Below are positions 15,102 through 22,559 of a stretch of 40,784 bases of DNA, piece by piece. How positions within the stretch are numbered: position 1 is the stretch's first letter; each line of letters opens with the position of its first letter. The stretch covers positions 1 through 40,784 of the forward strand of contig CAMNII010000020.1 of NCBI GenBank assembly GCA_946540435.1, in the 5' to 3' direction. This DNA comes from an uncultured Prevotella sp. GTDB taxonomy: Bacteria > Bacteroidota > Bacteroidia > Bacteroidales > Bacteroidaceae. The notes below the pieces were generated by a model. It was not told the DNA's origin. It saw nothing but the letters and a program-made list of their open reading frames with translations, and did not search any database. Both the position numbers and the translations under genes were made by a program.

Positions 15102-16331
15102 ATGAAAAAAAACATCGATCAACTCAGGAAAAGACTCTGGCAGCTCGCCCTCGTGCTGACACTGTGCAGCTCGACGGTGCTCGCTGCCTGCGGCGATGGC
15201 GACGGCCCGTCGTATGAGGACAGCGTCAAGGCTATCGCCGACAAGGTATGGACCTTCAGCCAGAGCCATCCCGACGGCTTCACCCTCGACATCCGTACGA
15301 TGACGGAGCCGACAGAGGGCATCGCCGTGAGCTATGCGGAGACACAGAACAGTCACTCAAGGCAGCAGCTCAACAATGTCGTGAGCCATGCCCTGCATCA
15401 CGACGGCTACGTAGGGGGCTGGCTGGATACGGCCAACCACCGCTATTACTTCGACAGCACGAAGCTGTTCCCGGAGACGGCACTCGCCGAAGCCCTCCGC
15501 TTCGGGAAGGAGAACGGACAGCAGTCGGCATTCATCCTCTCTACCGCCACGGAAATACCCATCAGCGGAAAGGTGGCGGAGGTCGTGGAGCGGGGAACAC
15601 TGCTAATCGGTACCACGGGCGACTACCGGCCGCTGTCGTTCCTCGAGACTGACGGGCAGCCGGAGGGTGCCGCATACTGGGGCTTCTGCATCGACATCGC
15701 CAAGGCGATAGCCGACTACCTGGGGGTGGAGACTGCCTTCGTGCCCACGTCGTGGCCCACGCTGACGGCCGACGTGCTGGCCACTCCGCAGCTGTTCGAC
15801 ATGGCCATTGGCGGCATCACCATCACCGATACGCGGCGCGAGACGATGCTGATGAGCGAAGGCTATCTGGCCAATGGAAAGACGATACTCTGCCGGGCAA
15901 CTGATGCCGACCGCTTCCACTCGCTGGCCGATGTCGACCAGCCTGACGTGGTCGTCATGGTGAACCCCGGCGGGCTGAACGAGAAGTTCGCACGCGAGAA
16001 CCTCAAGCAGGCCGTCATCCGTGTCTACGAGAAGAATGAGGAGATTCCTGCGCTCGTTGCCGATGGCGTTGCCGACGTGATGATAACCGAGATTACCGAG
16101 GCTCCATACTACGTCAATGCCGACAAACGACTGGCAGCACCGCTGCTGAACAACCCCTTCACTCACGGACAGATCGGCGTCCTCATGCAGAAAGGACAGG
16201 ACGACCTGCTGGCGATGGTGAACAACGTCATACGCCGGATGAAAGCCGACGGCACACTGCGCCGCCTCCATGAGCAGTATGGACTGGTCTATGACTATTC
16301 CAATTATGATTTAGGGGAAGCATCGGAATGA
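15102..16331 (+). CDS. Periplasmic lipoprotein: PheC-like (cyclohexadienyl dehydratase/SBP family 3) with N-terminal extra domain
   Basis: A 409-residue lipoprotein; the lipobox is LAAC with the acylated Cys30. Residues about 150-400 form a type II periplasmic binding fold closely resembling cyclohexadienyl dehydratase PheC: L-I-G-T-T-G-D-Y-R-P-L, F-V-P-T-S-W-P-T-L, I-G-G-I-T-I-T, VMVNPGGLNEKFARENLKQA, DVMITEITEA and NPFTHGQIGVL. PheC converts prephenate or arogenate to phenylpyruvate or phenylalanine; the fold is also used by amino-acid binding proteins, so catalysis is not certain. Residues about 40-145 are a separate alpha/beta domain (GFTLDIRTMTEPTEGIAVSY, then ETQNSHS, GGWLDTANHRYYFDSTKLFP, S-A-F-I-L-S-T-A-T-E-I-P) whose pattern I associate with proteins of gut anaerobes but cannot name. 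It starts 25 nt after the RAYT stop, perhaps co-transcribed. Confidence 0.8.
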   Translation: MKKNIDQLRKRLWQLALVLTLCSSTVLAACGDGDGPSYEDSVKAIADKVWTFSQSHPDGFTLDIRTMTEPTEGIAVSYAETQNSHSRQQLNNVVSHALHHDGYVGGWLDTANHRYYFDSTKLFPETALAEALRFGKENGQQSAFILSTATEIPISGKVAEVVERGTLLIGTTGDYRPLSFLETDGQPEGAAYWGFCIDIAKAIADYLGVETAFVPTSWPTLTADVLATPQLFDMAIGGITITDTRRETMLMSEGYLANGKTILCRATDADRFHSLADVDQPDVVVMVNPGGLNEKFARENLKQAVIRVYEKNEEIPALVADGVADVMITEITEAPYYVNADKRLAAPLLNNPFTHGQIGVLMQKGQDDLLAMVNNVIRRMKADGTLRRLHEQYGLVYDYSNYDLGEASE

Positions 16332-16403
16332 ACGAAAGGCACGAGACCTTATCATTTCTTTCTTATCGTGAACTCCACCTTCTGTATTCCCCGCTTATAG
16401 ACA

Positions 16404-16808
16404 TTACAGAGGATGAGGGCGAAACTCAGCCACATCCTCCACTTTCTTGTCGGCGAGGATGCGCACCAGTTCGTATTTGCGGTTGCTGGCATCCTGCGGC
16501 GGGTTGGCCAAAATAGTCCGCTTCACGCGCAGCACGTATTCATGGCCTCTTTCGTAAGTAAAGCCTTTGACTTCGCTGAAGTACAGGTTTTGCCACCTAC
16601 CCGGCTCATCCTCTGTCATCACGCGCATGCACTCGATGGGATGCTCTCTCATGCTGTCGAAGAGGTCGTACATCACGCCCGGTTCAGCGGAAACATTCAT
16701 GATAATATCCTTGGAAATGTCTTCATTGTCATCGTCGCTGCTGCAAGATGCGAGGGAGAAGGCAGCAAGCATCACAAAGGCGATTCTCCAAATCTTCAAT
16801 GTATTCAT
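16404..16808 (-). CDS. DUF4377 lipoprotein
   Basis: A 134-residue lipoprotein with lipobox SLASC (Cys at residue 22) followed by an acidic linker S-S-D-D-D-N-E-D. The rest is a DUF4377 domain: E-C-M-R-V-M-T-E, W-Q-N-L-Y-F-S-E-V-K-G-F-T-Y-E-R-G-H-E-Y-V, V-K-R-T-I-L-A-N-P-P-Q-D-A-S-N-R-K-Y-E-L. This small beta domain occurs in heat-shock HslJ/META-like lipoproteins; its function is unknown. The gene stands alone, convergent with the PheC-like gene (72 bp between stop codons) and downstream of the GH76 terminator. Confidence 0.8.
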   Translation of the reverse strand: MNTLKIWRIAFVMLAAFSLASCSSDDDNEDISKDIIMNVSAEPGVMYDLFDSMREHPIECMRVMTEDEPGRWQNLYFSEVKGFTYERGHEYVLRVKRTILANPPQDASNRKYELVRILADKKVEDVAEFRPHPL

Positions 16809-16965
16809 TTTCGTTATGATTTTGATGTTATTGTTCTACTATAGAAAACACTGAAAAGCAGAAAATCTTGTATCCTGGGACGTTTTTTTTCTAAATGTCA
16901 TGACAACAATATGGCGCGAGCCAGATGCCCTTGGTCTGCTGAGCCTGCGGGAGGGTGTGCCGATT

Positions 16966-17026
16966 AAAAAAAGTAATGAGTAATTATGACACCAGCCGGA
17001 TGGGCTAATCATAATTACTCATTACT
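16966..17026 (-). terminator. Terminator of the GH76 operon
   Basis: An 18-bp perfect stem (16972-16989 with 17009-17026, TAATGAGTAATTATG core) encloses a 19-nt loop. On the minus strand it is followed by a run of seven T's (16972-16966). The neighbouring sequence repeats ATTACTCATT two further times up to 17045. Confidence 0.75.
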
Positions 17027-17042
17027 CATTGATCATTACTCA

Positions 17043-19073
17043 TTATTTAATTGTTTTCCTGCCGCCCAGGATGAAGATGCCGTGGTCGGGTTCTCGAGTG
17101 AGGCGGCGTCCCTGCAGGTCGTAGATGGCATCGTCGGCCTGGTGTCCGTCAGCGCTGATGGTGGGAACGTCGGTTTCCTTGTCGACGAATCGGAATCCTG
17201 CGAGCTGCACGCCAGTTCCTTCGAAGGCGAAGAAGATGTCGTGCTTGCCGGTGACCTCGGTGTCGAGGTTGATGACGGCGGCGTCCCATTCCTGTTTGAG
17301 GAGTTCGCTTCGTCCGACGACCTGGCTGTCGGCGATGGAGTCGACGTAGACGATGATGCGTGAGCGTGTCATCTGTGCCTTGGCGCGTACGACGACGCGG
17401 TTGGCCCTGTTGCTGCCGAAGACGACGTTGCGGAAGCCGAGGTGTGAGTTGTTGACTGATACAGTGGTGACAGTTGTTCCTTGGTCGTCATCGTCTTGTA
17501 GCTGGAAGCGCTGTATGTCGTCGAAGACGCTGACGGGTGTGTAGCTGTAGGCGTCTTTGTTGAAGAGTCGGTTGACGTGTGCGTTGAAGGCGACGCTGAC
17601 GGCTGTCGATGCGCTGAAGGGTTCGCATGTGAGCATTCTGTCACCTTCCTGTCGGCGCAGTGTCTCGTTGCTTTTTGTGAGCCATGCCGACCAGATGACA
17701 CCTTCGCTATTACGGTTTTGGAAGGCGTGCCAGGCGTTGTTCTCCATCCACTGCAGTGCATCCTCGTGGTCGAGTTCCTGTGCGTAGCGGCGTGCGTAGC
17801 GCATGTAGATGCCTTTAAATCCGCAGAGGTCGCCTGCGATGGTCTGACAGGCGTTGAGGAGGTGCTGGTTGTTGCAGAGGTTGTTGTATGTCCAGTTGTG
17901 TATGCGTTCAGCGTCCTGTTTGTACATATTGTCTTTGGTCAGGTGGTAGAGCATGAGTGCTGCTCCGAGCATAGTGCCCTGGTTGTAGGTTGACGCCCAG
18001 TAGTTGTTCACCTTTACGCCGCCAGAGGCGGTCCATTCTCCGCTGTCGTTGACTTTTCCGGTGGAGGCTTCGAAGAGCAGTTTGCGTTGTGCGGCATAGA
18101 TGCTGAGTGCCTTGTCGTAATAGGTCTTGTCGCCGGTGAGGTCGCCGAGGTAGCATGCTGCGACGGTTGCCGGGCAGTTGATGCACGAGTTGGTGGCGAG
18201 TTTGTTGGTCTGGCTTTGTTTCCAGATGAGGGTGCCGTATTGTTGCAGAGCACGTGCATACATCTTGTCGTAGTTGTTCTTGGCCTTGTTCAGATAGTCT
18301 GTCGTCCCGAAATATTTGTAGGCACGTATGCAGGCGAGCACCATCCAGGTGATATCGTCGTTGTATTCGTTGCCGCTCCAGTCGGTGCCGTTCCTGCGGC
18401 AGAAGTTATTGTAGAGCTGCTGGAAGTAGGTCTGGTAGAGTCGGTTTCCAGTTGTCTCGAAGGCGTCGAGGATGGTCTCGAACATCTCTGCATCGCCCCA
18501 CCATCCTCCGCTTCCGAGTACGTAGCCTGTTGATGCGCGTTTGTAGTATTTCTTGATGAAGCCGTCCATGATGTCGTCACGCACGCCGGCAGAGTACTCG
18601 GTGTAGGCATCGGGGATGTCGACGAGTTCCCACACGTCGTTGTCGGCAGTACCCTCTACGGCCGAGAGACGATCGCCGTCGGTGAAGGATGGTGCGCAGA
18701 GCGCCTGTCCTTTCATCAGCAGGCGGTAGAAGCCGGGCTTTCCCTCGACGGGTTCGATGTTCCATACGCCGTAGTTGCGTGAGGCGGCCTTTGCACGTTG
18801 TACTACTGATCCTGAGTTTACGCTGAGGTAGTAGCCGGTGTAGACGTTCTGGAACTGGTAGGTGTTGTCGTTGAGACGTGTGAGCTTCCACTGTTGTGCC
18901 GGCACGTTTGTCTCGGTCCAGATGACGACATTCGAAGCTGCCGTTCGGCTGGCGTTTTCTATGAATGGTGCTTTCCCGTTCTGTCGGATGCTGTAGATAT
19001 GTCCCGGTTCGGGTTGGGCCTGCACGACGAGTGTACAAGCCAATAATGCGATGATGGATAATAGCTTTCTCAT
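17043..19073 (-). CDS. GH76 family (alpha-1,6-mannanase-like) glycoside hydrolase with ricin-type and CBM-like domains
   Basis: A 676-residue secreted enzyme. The signal peptide is MRKLLSIIALLACTLVVQAQ; the frame is open for 21 more codons upstream, but these carry no signal-like sequence. Residues about 20-150 form a beta-trefoil/ricin-type lectin domain (VIWTETNVPAQQWKLT, then YQFQNVYTGYYLSV). The GH76 (alpha/alpha)6 catalytic domain spans about 170-510, with the paired catalytic aspartates Asp239-Asp240 in GNEYNDDITWMVLAC. A CBM6-like carbohydrate-binding domain (about 520-640) is followed by a short tail IYDLQGRRLTREPDHGIFIL, a T9SS-type sorting motif. GH76 enzymes cut alpha-1,6-mannan of fungal cell walls or related glycans. 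The gene follows the C10 protease gene on the same strand (116 bp between) and ends at a strong terminator. Confidence 0.9.
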   Translation of the reverse strand: MRKLLSIIALLACTLVVQAQPEPGHIYSIRQNGKAPFIENASRTAASNVVIWTETNVPAQQWKLTRLNDNTYQFQNVYTGYYLSVNSGSVVQRAKAASRNYGVWNIEPVEGKPGFYRLLMKGQALCAPSFTDGDRLSAVEGTADNDVWELVDIPDAYTEYSAGVRDDIMDGFIKKYYKRASTGYVLGSGGWWGDAEMFETILDAFETTGNRLYQTYFQQLYNNFCRRNGTDWSGNEYNDDITWMVLACIRAYKYFGTTDYLNKAKNNYDKMYARALQQYGTLIWKQSQTNKLATNSCINCPATVAACYLGDLTGDKTYYDKALSIYAAQRKLLFEASTGKVNDSGEWTASGGVKVNNYWASTYNQGTMLGAALMLYHLTKDNMYKQDAERIHNWTYNNLCNNQHLLNACQTIAGDLCGFKGIYMRYARRYAQELDHEDALQWMENNAWHAFQNRNSEGVIWSAWLTKSNETLRRQEGDRMLTCEPFSASTAVSVAFNAHVNRLFNKDAYSYTPVSVFDDIQRFQLQDDDDQGTTVTTVSVNNSHLGFRNVVFGSNRANRVVVRAKAQMTRSRIIVYVDSIADSQVVGRSELLKQEWDAAVINLDTEVTGKHDIFFAFEGTGVQLAGFRFVDKETDVPTISADGHQADDAIYDLQGRRLTREPDHGIFILGGRKTIK

Positions 19074-19099
19074 CTTGTGGATAGTGTTGGTGTGTTGAT

Positions 19100-19164
19100 G
19101 CGGATAGTTCCGTTTGCTGCTATCCGCGGGTGTCACGCCGTTGTCAGGTTTGCGACACCCGCGG
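19100..19164 (-). promoter_or_regulatory. Two overlapping intercistronic hairpins
   Basis: CCGCGGGTGTC (19124-19134) pairs with GACACCCGCGG (19154-19164), and GCGGATAG (19100-19107) pairs with CTATCCGC (19120-19127). They share bases 19124-19127, so both cannot form fully at once. They lie between the C10 protease and GH76 genes and lack a T-run; they may act as mRNA processing or attenuation structures. Confidence 0.45.
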
Positions 19165-19189
19165 TTGTTACAGATGGGTTCAGGTATGC

Positions 19190-22100
19190 CTACTGTTTGC
19201 TGACACGTCCGTTGCGGATGACGAGTCCCTTGTAGCCGGCTCCGACGCGCTGTCCTGCGATGTTGAAGACGGCACCGTCGCGACGTTCGTCGGCTGTCGG
19301 TCTGTTGACGCCGGTGATGAGTCCGTTGTCGCCGACGACGTATAGGGCATTGGCGGCTTCGGCATCGGCGTTGTTGGCGACGAAGTAGGCGCGGAAGGGC
19401 TGTCCGGTGAGTGTCTCCTGCTGATAGAAGATGGTGCCTTCGGCATTGACCTCGTAGACCTTCTCCGTTGTTGCGGCATTGTAGTTGCCCAGGAACTTAT
19501 AGTCGTTGGCGTAGGTGGAGAGTCCCTCTGTGGGTTTCAGTTCGACGTTCTCGGCGCTGAATACCATTTCCTTGCCTGCGATGTCGTAAGTGCTGTTGCC
19601 CACTTCGCCCTTATAGCTGACGAGGTAGGGCCGGTTGGGTGTGAACGTGTCGATGTAGTTGAAGTAGAGGCGTGTGCCCATCAGTGCGGTGTACTCCTTA
19701 ATGACGAACTGCTTGTCGGCATCCTTGCGGCTGTGGAACCAGTCGGCGGGCTGTCCGTCGGCGGTGACGGTCTGTGGTGAGAAGGGCAGCACGAGGGTGT
19801 CCCATCCTTCGCCGGCAGTGCGTTGGTAGCTCACCTTTGCGGCATTGAAGGCGACGGGGATGTAGATGGGGCTGTTGTCGCAGAATACTACATTCTCTGC
19901 TTCGCTACCGAAGACGAGGTTGTTGACTTTACCCTTGATCATGTTCAGCAGTCGTGAGGGGATGGAGGCATCCTTTTCGTAGTAGAGGATGACGTTCGGG
20001 TTGATTTCATCATCGAAGCTGATGGTGGGTACTGATGACACGCCAGGCACGGATATGGCAGCCATGTCGGCAGTAACCTTCAGTTTTCCGTTCTGCGGGG
20101 CGATGCCCTCCTTGGTACCGTCGTTGAGCCAGTAGGTGATGCCTCCGCGGGTGATGGTGGGTCCGTCGAAGTTCACCTTCACGGGCCGTTCGAGGACGCC
20201 GCTGTTGCCTTCGAAGTCAAGTCCGTAGTGTGACGTGTATTCCAGGTCGGTCATGGTGTGATGGAAGACAATGGTCTTTCCTACCGGCACGTTCACGTCG
20301 AAGTACTTGCTGGAGAGTCCGTAGCCCCATCCTGATGTGGTCCACCGCCATCCGCTGAGTTTGATCCAGCTGTTGTAGTCGGCTTGTCCGCGGTTGGTGA
20401 CGGAGACCTCGAGTCGCATCTCGTTGTTGTAGAGTGTGGAGCCTTCGTAGCGGTTGAGGAGCTTGACGCGTATGCTGATGGTGGTCTTCGGAGCCTCTTC
20501 CAGGACGAGTGCCTTTGAGAACAGGCGTCCGTTGGCGCTCTTGCTGGTGGAGACGGAGAAGGTGTGTCGTCCGAGTTCTTCGGGTTTGTACTTGAAGTAG
20601 ATGTCCATGGTCCGTCCGGCGGGTATGGCGATACAGTTGCCCGATACCCACTGTCCGTCAACGATGAGGAAGGTGTTGTGGTAGTATTCTCCTGTTCCGA
20701 TGTTGGTGATGTTCACACGTACCTTCTGCTCGCTGCCCACGGCGCTGCTTCCGATGAGTTCAAAGTCGTTGAACTGCAGTTTGTAGTCGCCCTGCGGGGG
20801 GTTGGTAGACTCGAGGGTGAGGATGGTGCCTTCGTTGGAGATGACAGCATTGAGGTAGTTGTCCTCGGCATCGATCATGTCGTACCACTCCTGTGTGCCT
20901 GCCAGTCGGCAGCGTGGCTTGATGGTATAGCGTCCGTCTTCAAGTCCGGCGAAGCGTGCGTACTTGCTCTGTGTGAGTTTGGCACCGGCTGCGATGGCCA
21001 TGGTCTGTGTTGCTGTCTCCTTGACGAGTTCACCGCTGGCGTCGTAGATGCCGAAGCTGGTCTCGAAGGTGTATTGGTTTTTGAGTGTCGAGCAGACGTT
21101 GAACGTTACGCGGAGGTTGAACTCATTGGTCGTGCTGGTGCGTGAGTACTGAGCGCGGTCGGCCTTGATGGAGGTGATGGTGACACGGATGTCCTCGTCT
21201 TCTCCACCTGCGAGATAGGAGGGCTGCAGGCCGACGACGATGGAGTGGCTCATGGAATAGCCGTCGGAGCTGGTGGAGCCGCCGATGCCCTGGTTGTCGG
21301 GTGACATGACGGTGAGCACGAAGTATCCGTCGGACATTCCTCCCCATCCCCAGTTTTGGTGGAAGAGGCCGTTGCCGTCGTATCCGTCGCACACCCACTC
21401 GTGTCCGCCGGTGAGGTCGCTGTTGTCACCGGAGATGAGGACGGGTCGTCCTGCTGCCAGCTCGGTATAGATCAGGTCTTCCCACTCCTGGAAGGTGTAG
21501 TTGTCGTGGATGGCGTGGTAGAGGCTCTGGTCGTAGTCGTAGAAAGACTTCAGGGCGTATGGTGGCATTCCCGTTCCTGCTCCCGATGATGGTCCGTAGC
21601 CCATTTGTATGGAGTAGCCCACGTATTTCATGAGTGTCGATACGGCATCTTTCGACTCCTGCGATGACGAGGAATCATAGGTGTCGGTCATCTTATCCCA
21701 TTCAAAGACGTATGGCGGTAATGACGGCAGGGTGCGCTGCTGGTTCCAGTTAGAGGAGTAGCTGGGGATGGTCTTGCAGGCTTCCTGCGGCCATTTCCAG
21801 AAATACATGATCTGTGCCATGGCGGTAGCTACGCATCCCGTGGCGGAATGCGGCTCGGTGTCTCCCTTGTCGTTGATGTACGACGGTGTCTGCTGGTTGT
21901 AGGGGTCGCCTTGGTTCCATCGTGACGACACCAACACGGGGACGGCATTCTTGGTCTTTACCTTTGGTGCTTTGCGCGGTGCTGCAAGCCTGCGTTCCTG
22001 CTGCAGTCCTAGTTCCTGGTATTTCACGGCGAGGGGCAGTTGGCTGAACCATTTCTTGAGGGGCTCCGGCATGTGCTGCGGGTCGATGCGTCCATGGTCG

Positions 22101-22372
22101 GAATATCCGAAGATAGCCTGTGTCTTGTCGCTACCCGATGCGATGACGAATCCTTCGTCCTGTCCGATGTTGAAGACGTAGTAGTTGGGTGTCTCAATAA
22201 CAGTCTGGAACATGGGCTGACGGTTTGTCCCTGATACCTTCTTCATGCCGGAATGACTTCCGCCGACGAAAGCCTTGGCATTGTTCAGGGCGACCTCCTT
22301 GCTGATGGGACCGGCCCAGAGGGGCATAGCCGTCAGCAGGCAGAGAATGGAGATAAAAATGTTTCTTTTCAT
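19190..22372 (-). CDS. C10 cysteine protease with long beta-sandwich C-terminal region
   Basis: A 1060-residue secreted protease of the streptopain/interpain family. After the signal peptide (MKRNIFISILCLLTAMPLWA) comes a Spi-type propeptide (about 20-145). The catalytic domain (about 145-390) has Cys180 in ATGCVATAMAQIMYFWKWP and His324 in GGHEWVCDGYDGNGLFHQNW, followed by the GWGG-x-x-D-G-Y-F element. From 400 to about 780 there are Ig or CARDB-like beta-sandwich modules (for example V-R-V-N-I-T-N-I-G-T-G). Residues about 790-1010 are unassigned. The tail, V-F-N-I-A-G-Q-R-V to K-G-L-V-I-R-N-G-R, is a T9SS-type signal. Architecture differs from the other C10 protease at 10339 (no leucine-rich repeats). 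It is the first gene of a two-gene unit with GH76 and diverges from the Dna2-like helicase. Confidence 0.9.
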   Translation of the reverse strand: MKRNIFISILCLLTAMPLWAGPISKEVALNNAKAFVGGSHSGMKKVSGTNRQPMFQTVIETPNYYVFNIGQDEGFVIASGSDKTQAIFGYSDHGRIDPQHMPEPLKKWFSQLPLAVKYQELGLQQERRLAAPRKAPKVKTKNAVPVLVSSRWNQGDPYNQQTPSYINDKGDTEPHSATGCVATAMAQIMYFWKWPQEACKTIPSYSSNWNQQRTLPSLPPYVFEWDKMTDTYDSSSSQESKDAVSTLMKYVGYSIQMGYGPSSGAGTGMPPYALKSFYDYDQSLYHAIHDNYTFQEWEDLIYTELAAGRPVLISGDNSDLTGGHEWVCDGYDGNGLFHQNWGWGGMSDGYFVLTVMSPDNQGIGGSTSSDGYSMSHSIVVGLQPSYLAGGEDEDIRVTITSIKADRAQYSRTSTTNEFNLRVTFNVCSTLKNQYTFETSFGIYDASGELVKETATQTMAIAAGAKLTQSKYARFAGLEDGRYTIKPRCRLAGTQEWYDMIDAEDNYLNAVISNEGTILTLESTNPPQGDYKLQFNDFELIGSSAVGSEQKVRVNITNIGTGEYYHNTFLIVDGQWVSGNCIAIPAGRTMDIYFKYKPEELGRHTFSVSTSKSANGRLFSKALVLEEAPKTTISIRVKLLNRYEGSTLYNNEMRLEVSVTNRGQADYNSWIKLSGWRWTTSGWGYGLSSKYFDVNVPVGKTIVFHHTMTDLEYTSHYGLDFEGNSGVLERPVKVNFDGPTITRGGITYWLNDGTKEGIAPQNGKLKVTADMAAISVPGVSSVPTISFDDEINPNVILYYEKDASIPSRLLNMIKGKVNNLVFGSEAENVVFCDNSPIYIPVAFNAAKVSYQRTAGEGWDTLVLPFSPQTVTADGQPADWFHSRKDADKQFVIKEYTALMGTRLYFNYIDTFTPNRPYLVSYKGEVGNSTYDIAGKEMVFSAENVELKPTEGLSTYANDYKFLGNYNAATTEKVYEVNAEGTIFYQQETLTGQPFRAYFVANNADAEAANALYVVGDNGLITGVNRPTADERRDGAVFNIAGQRVGAGYKGLVIRNGRVSKQ

Positions 22373-22406
22373 ATTGAATAATTGTTAGTCGTATACTTGC
22401 AATTTG

Positions 22407-22414
22407 CAAATTTA
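22407..22414 (-). promoter_or_regulatory. -7 box for the C10 protease/GH76 unit
   Basis: TAAATTTG on the minus strand lies about 35 nt upstream of the ATG at 22372. No clear TTTG is seen at -33, so the promoter is only partly supported. Confidence 0.4.
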
Positions 22415-22530
22415 CATATTTATTTCCGCGCGTACGGAGTCTTTTGTGTTAAAAGAATTAAAAAAGAAGTCTTTTGTCCCCATGTGGCAAAAAAGCCATG
22501 CCTTTTCTTCATCACGCCGGTAAAAAATCG

Positions 22531-22538
22531 TATATTTG
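22531..22538 (+). promoter_or_regulatory. -7 box for the Dna2-like helicase
   Basis: TATATTTG lies 21 nt before the ATG at 22560 and rules out a start at the in-frame TTG at 22536, which falls inside it. The -33 element is weak. Confidence 0.5.
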
Positions 22539-22559
22539 CAAACGATTAATTCCAGACTC

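Noticed and set aside
22536..22559. TTG start giving eight more residues to the Dna2-like protein
   Set aside because: The TTG lies inside the -7 box TATATTTG, so it would not be on the transcript.
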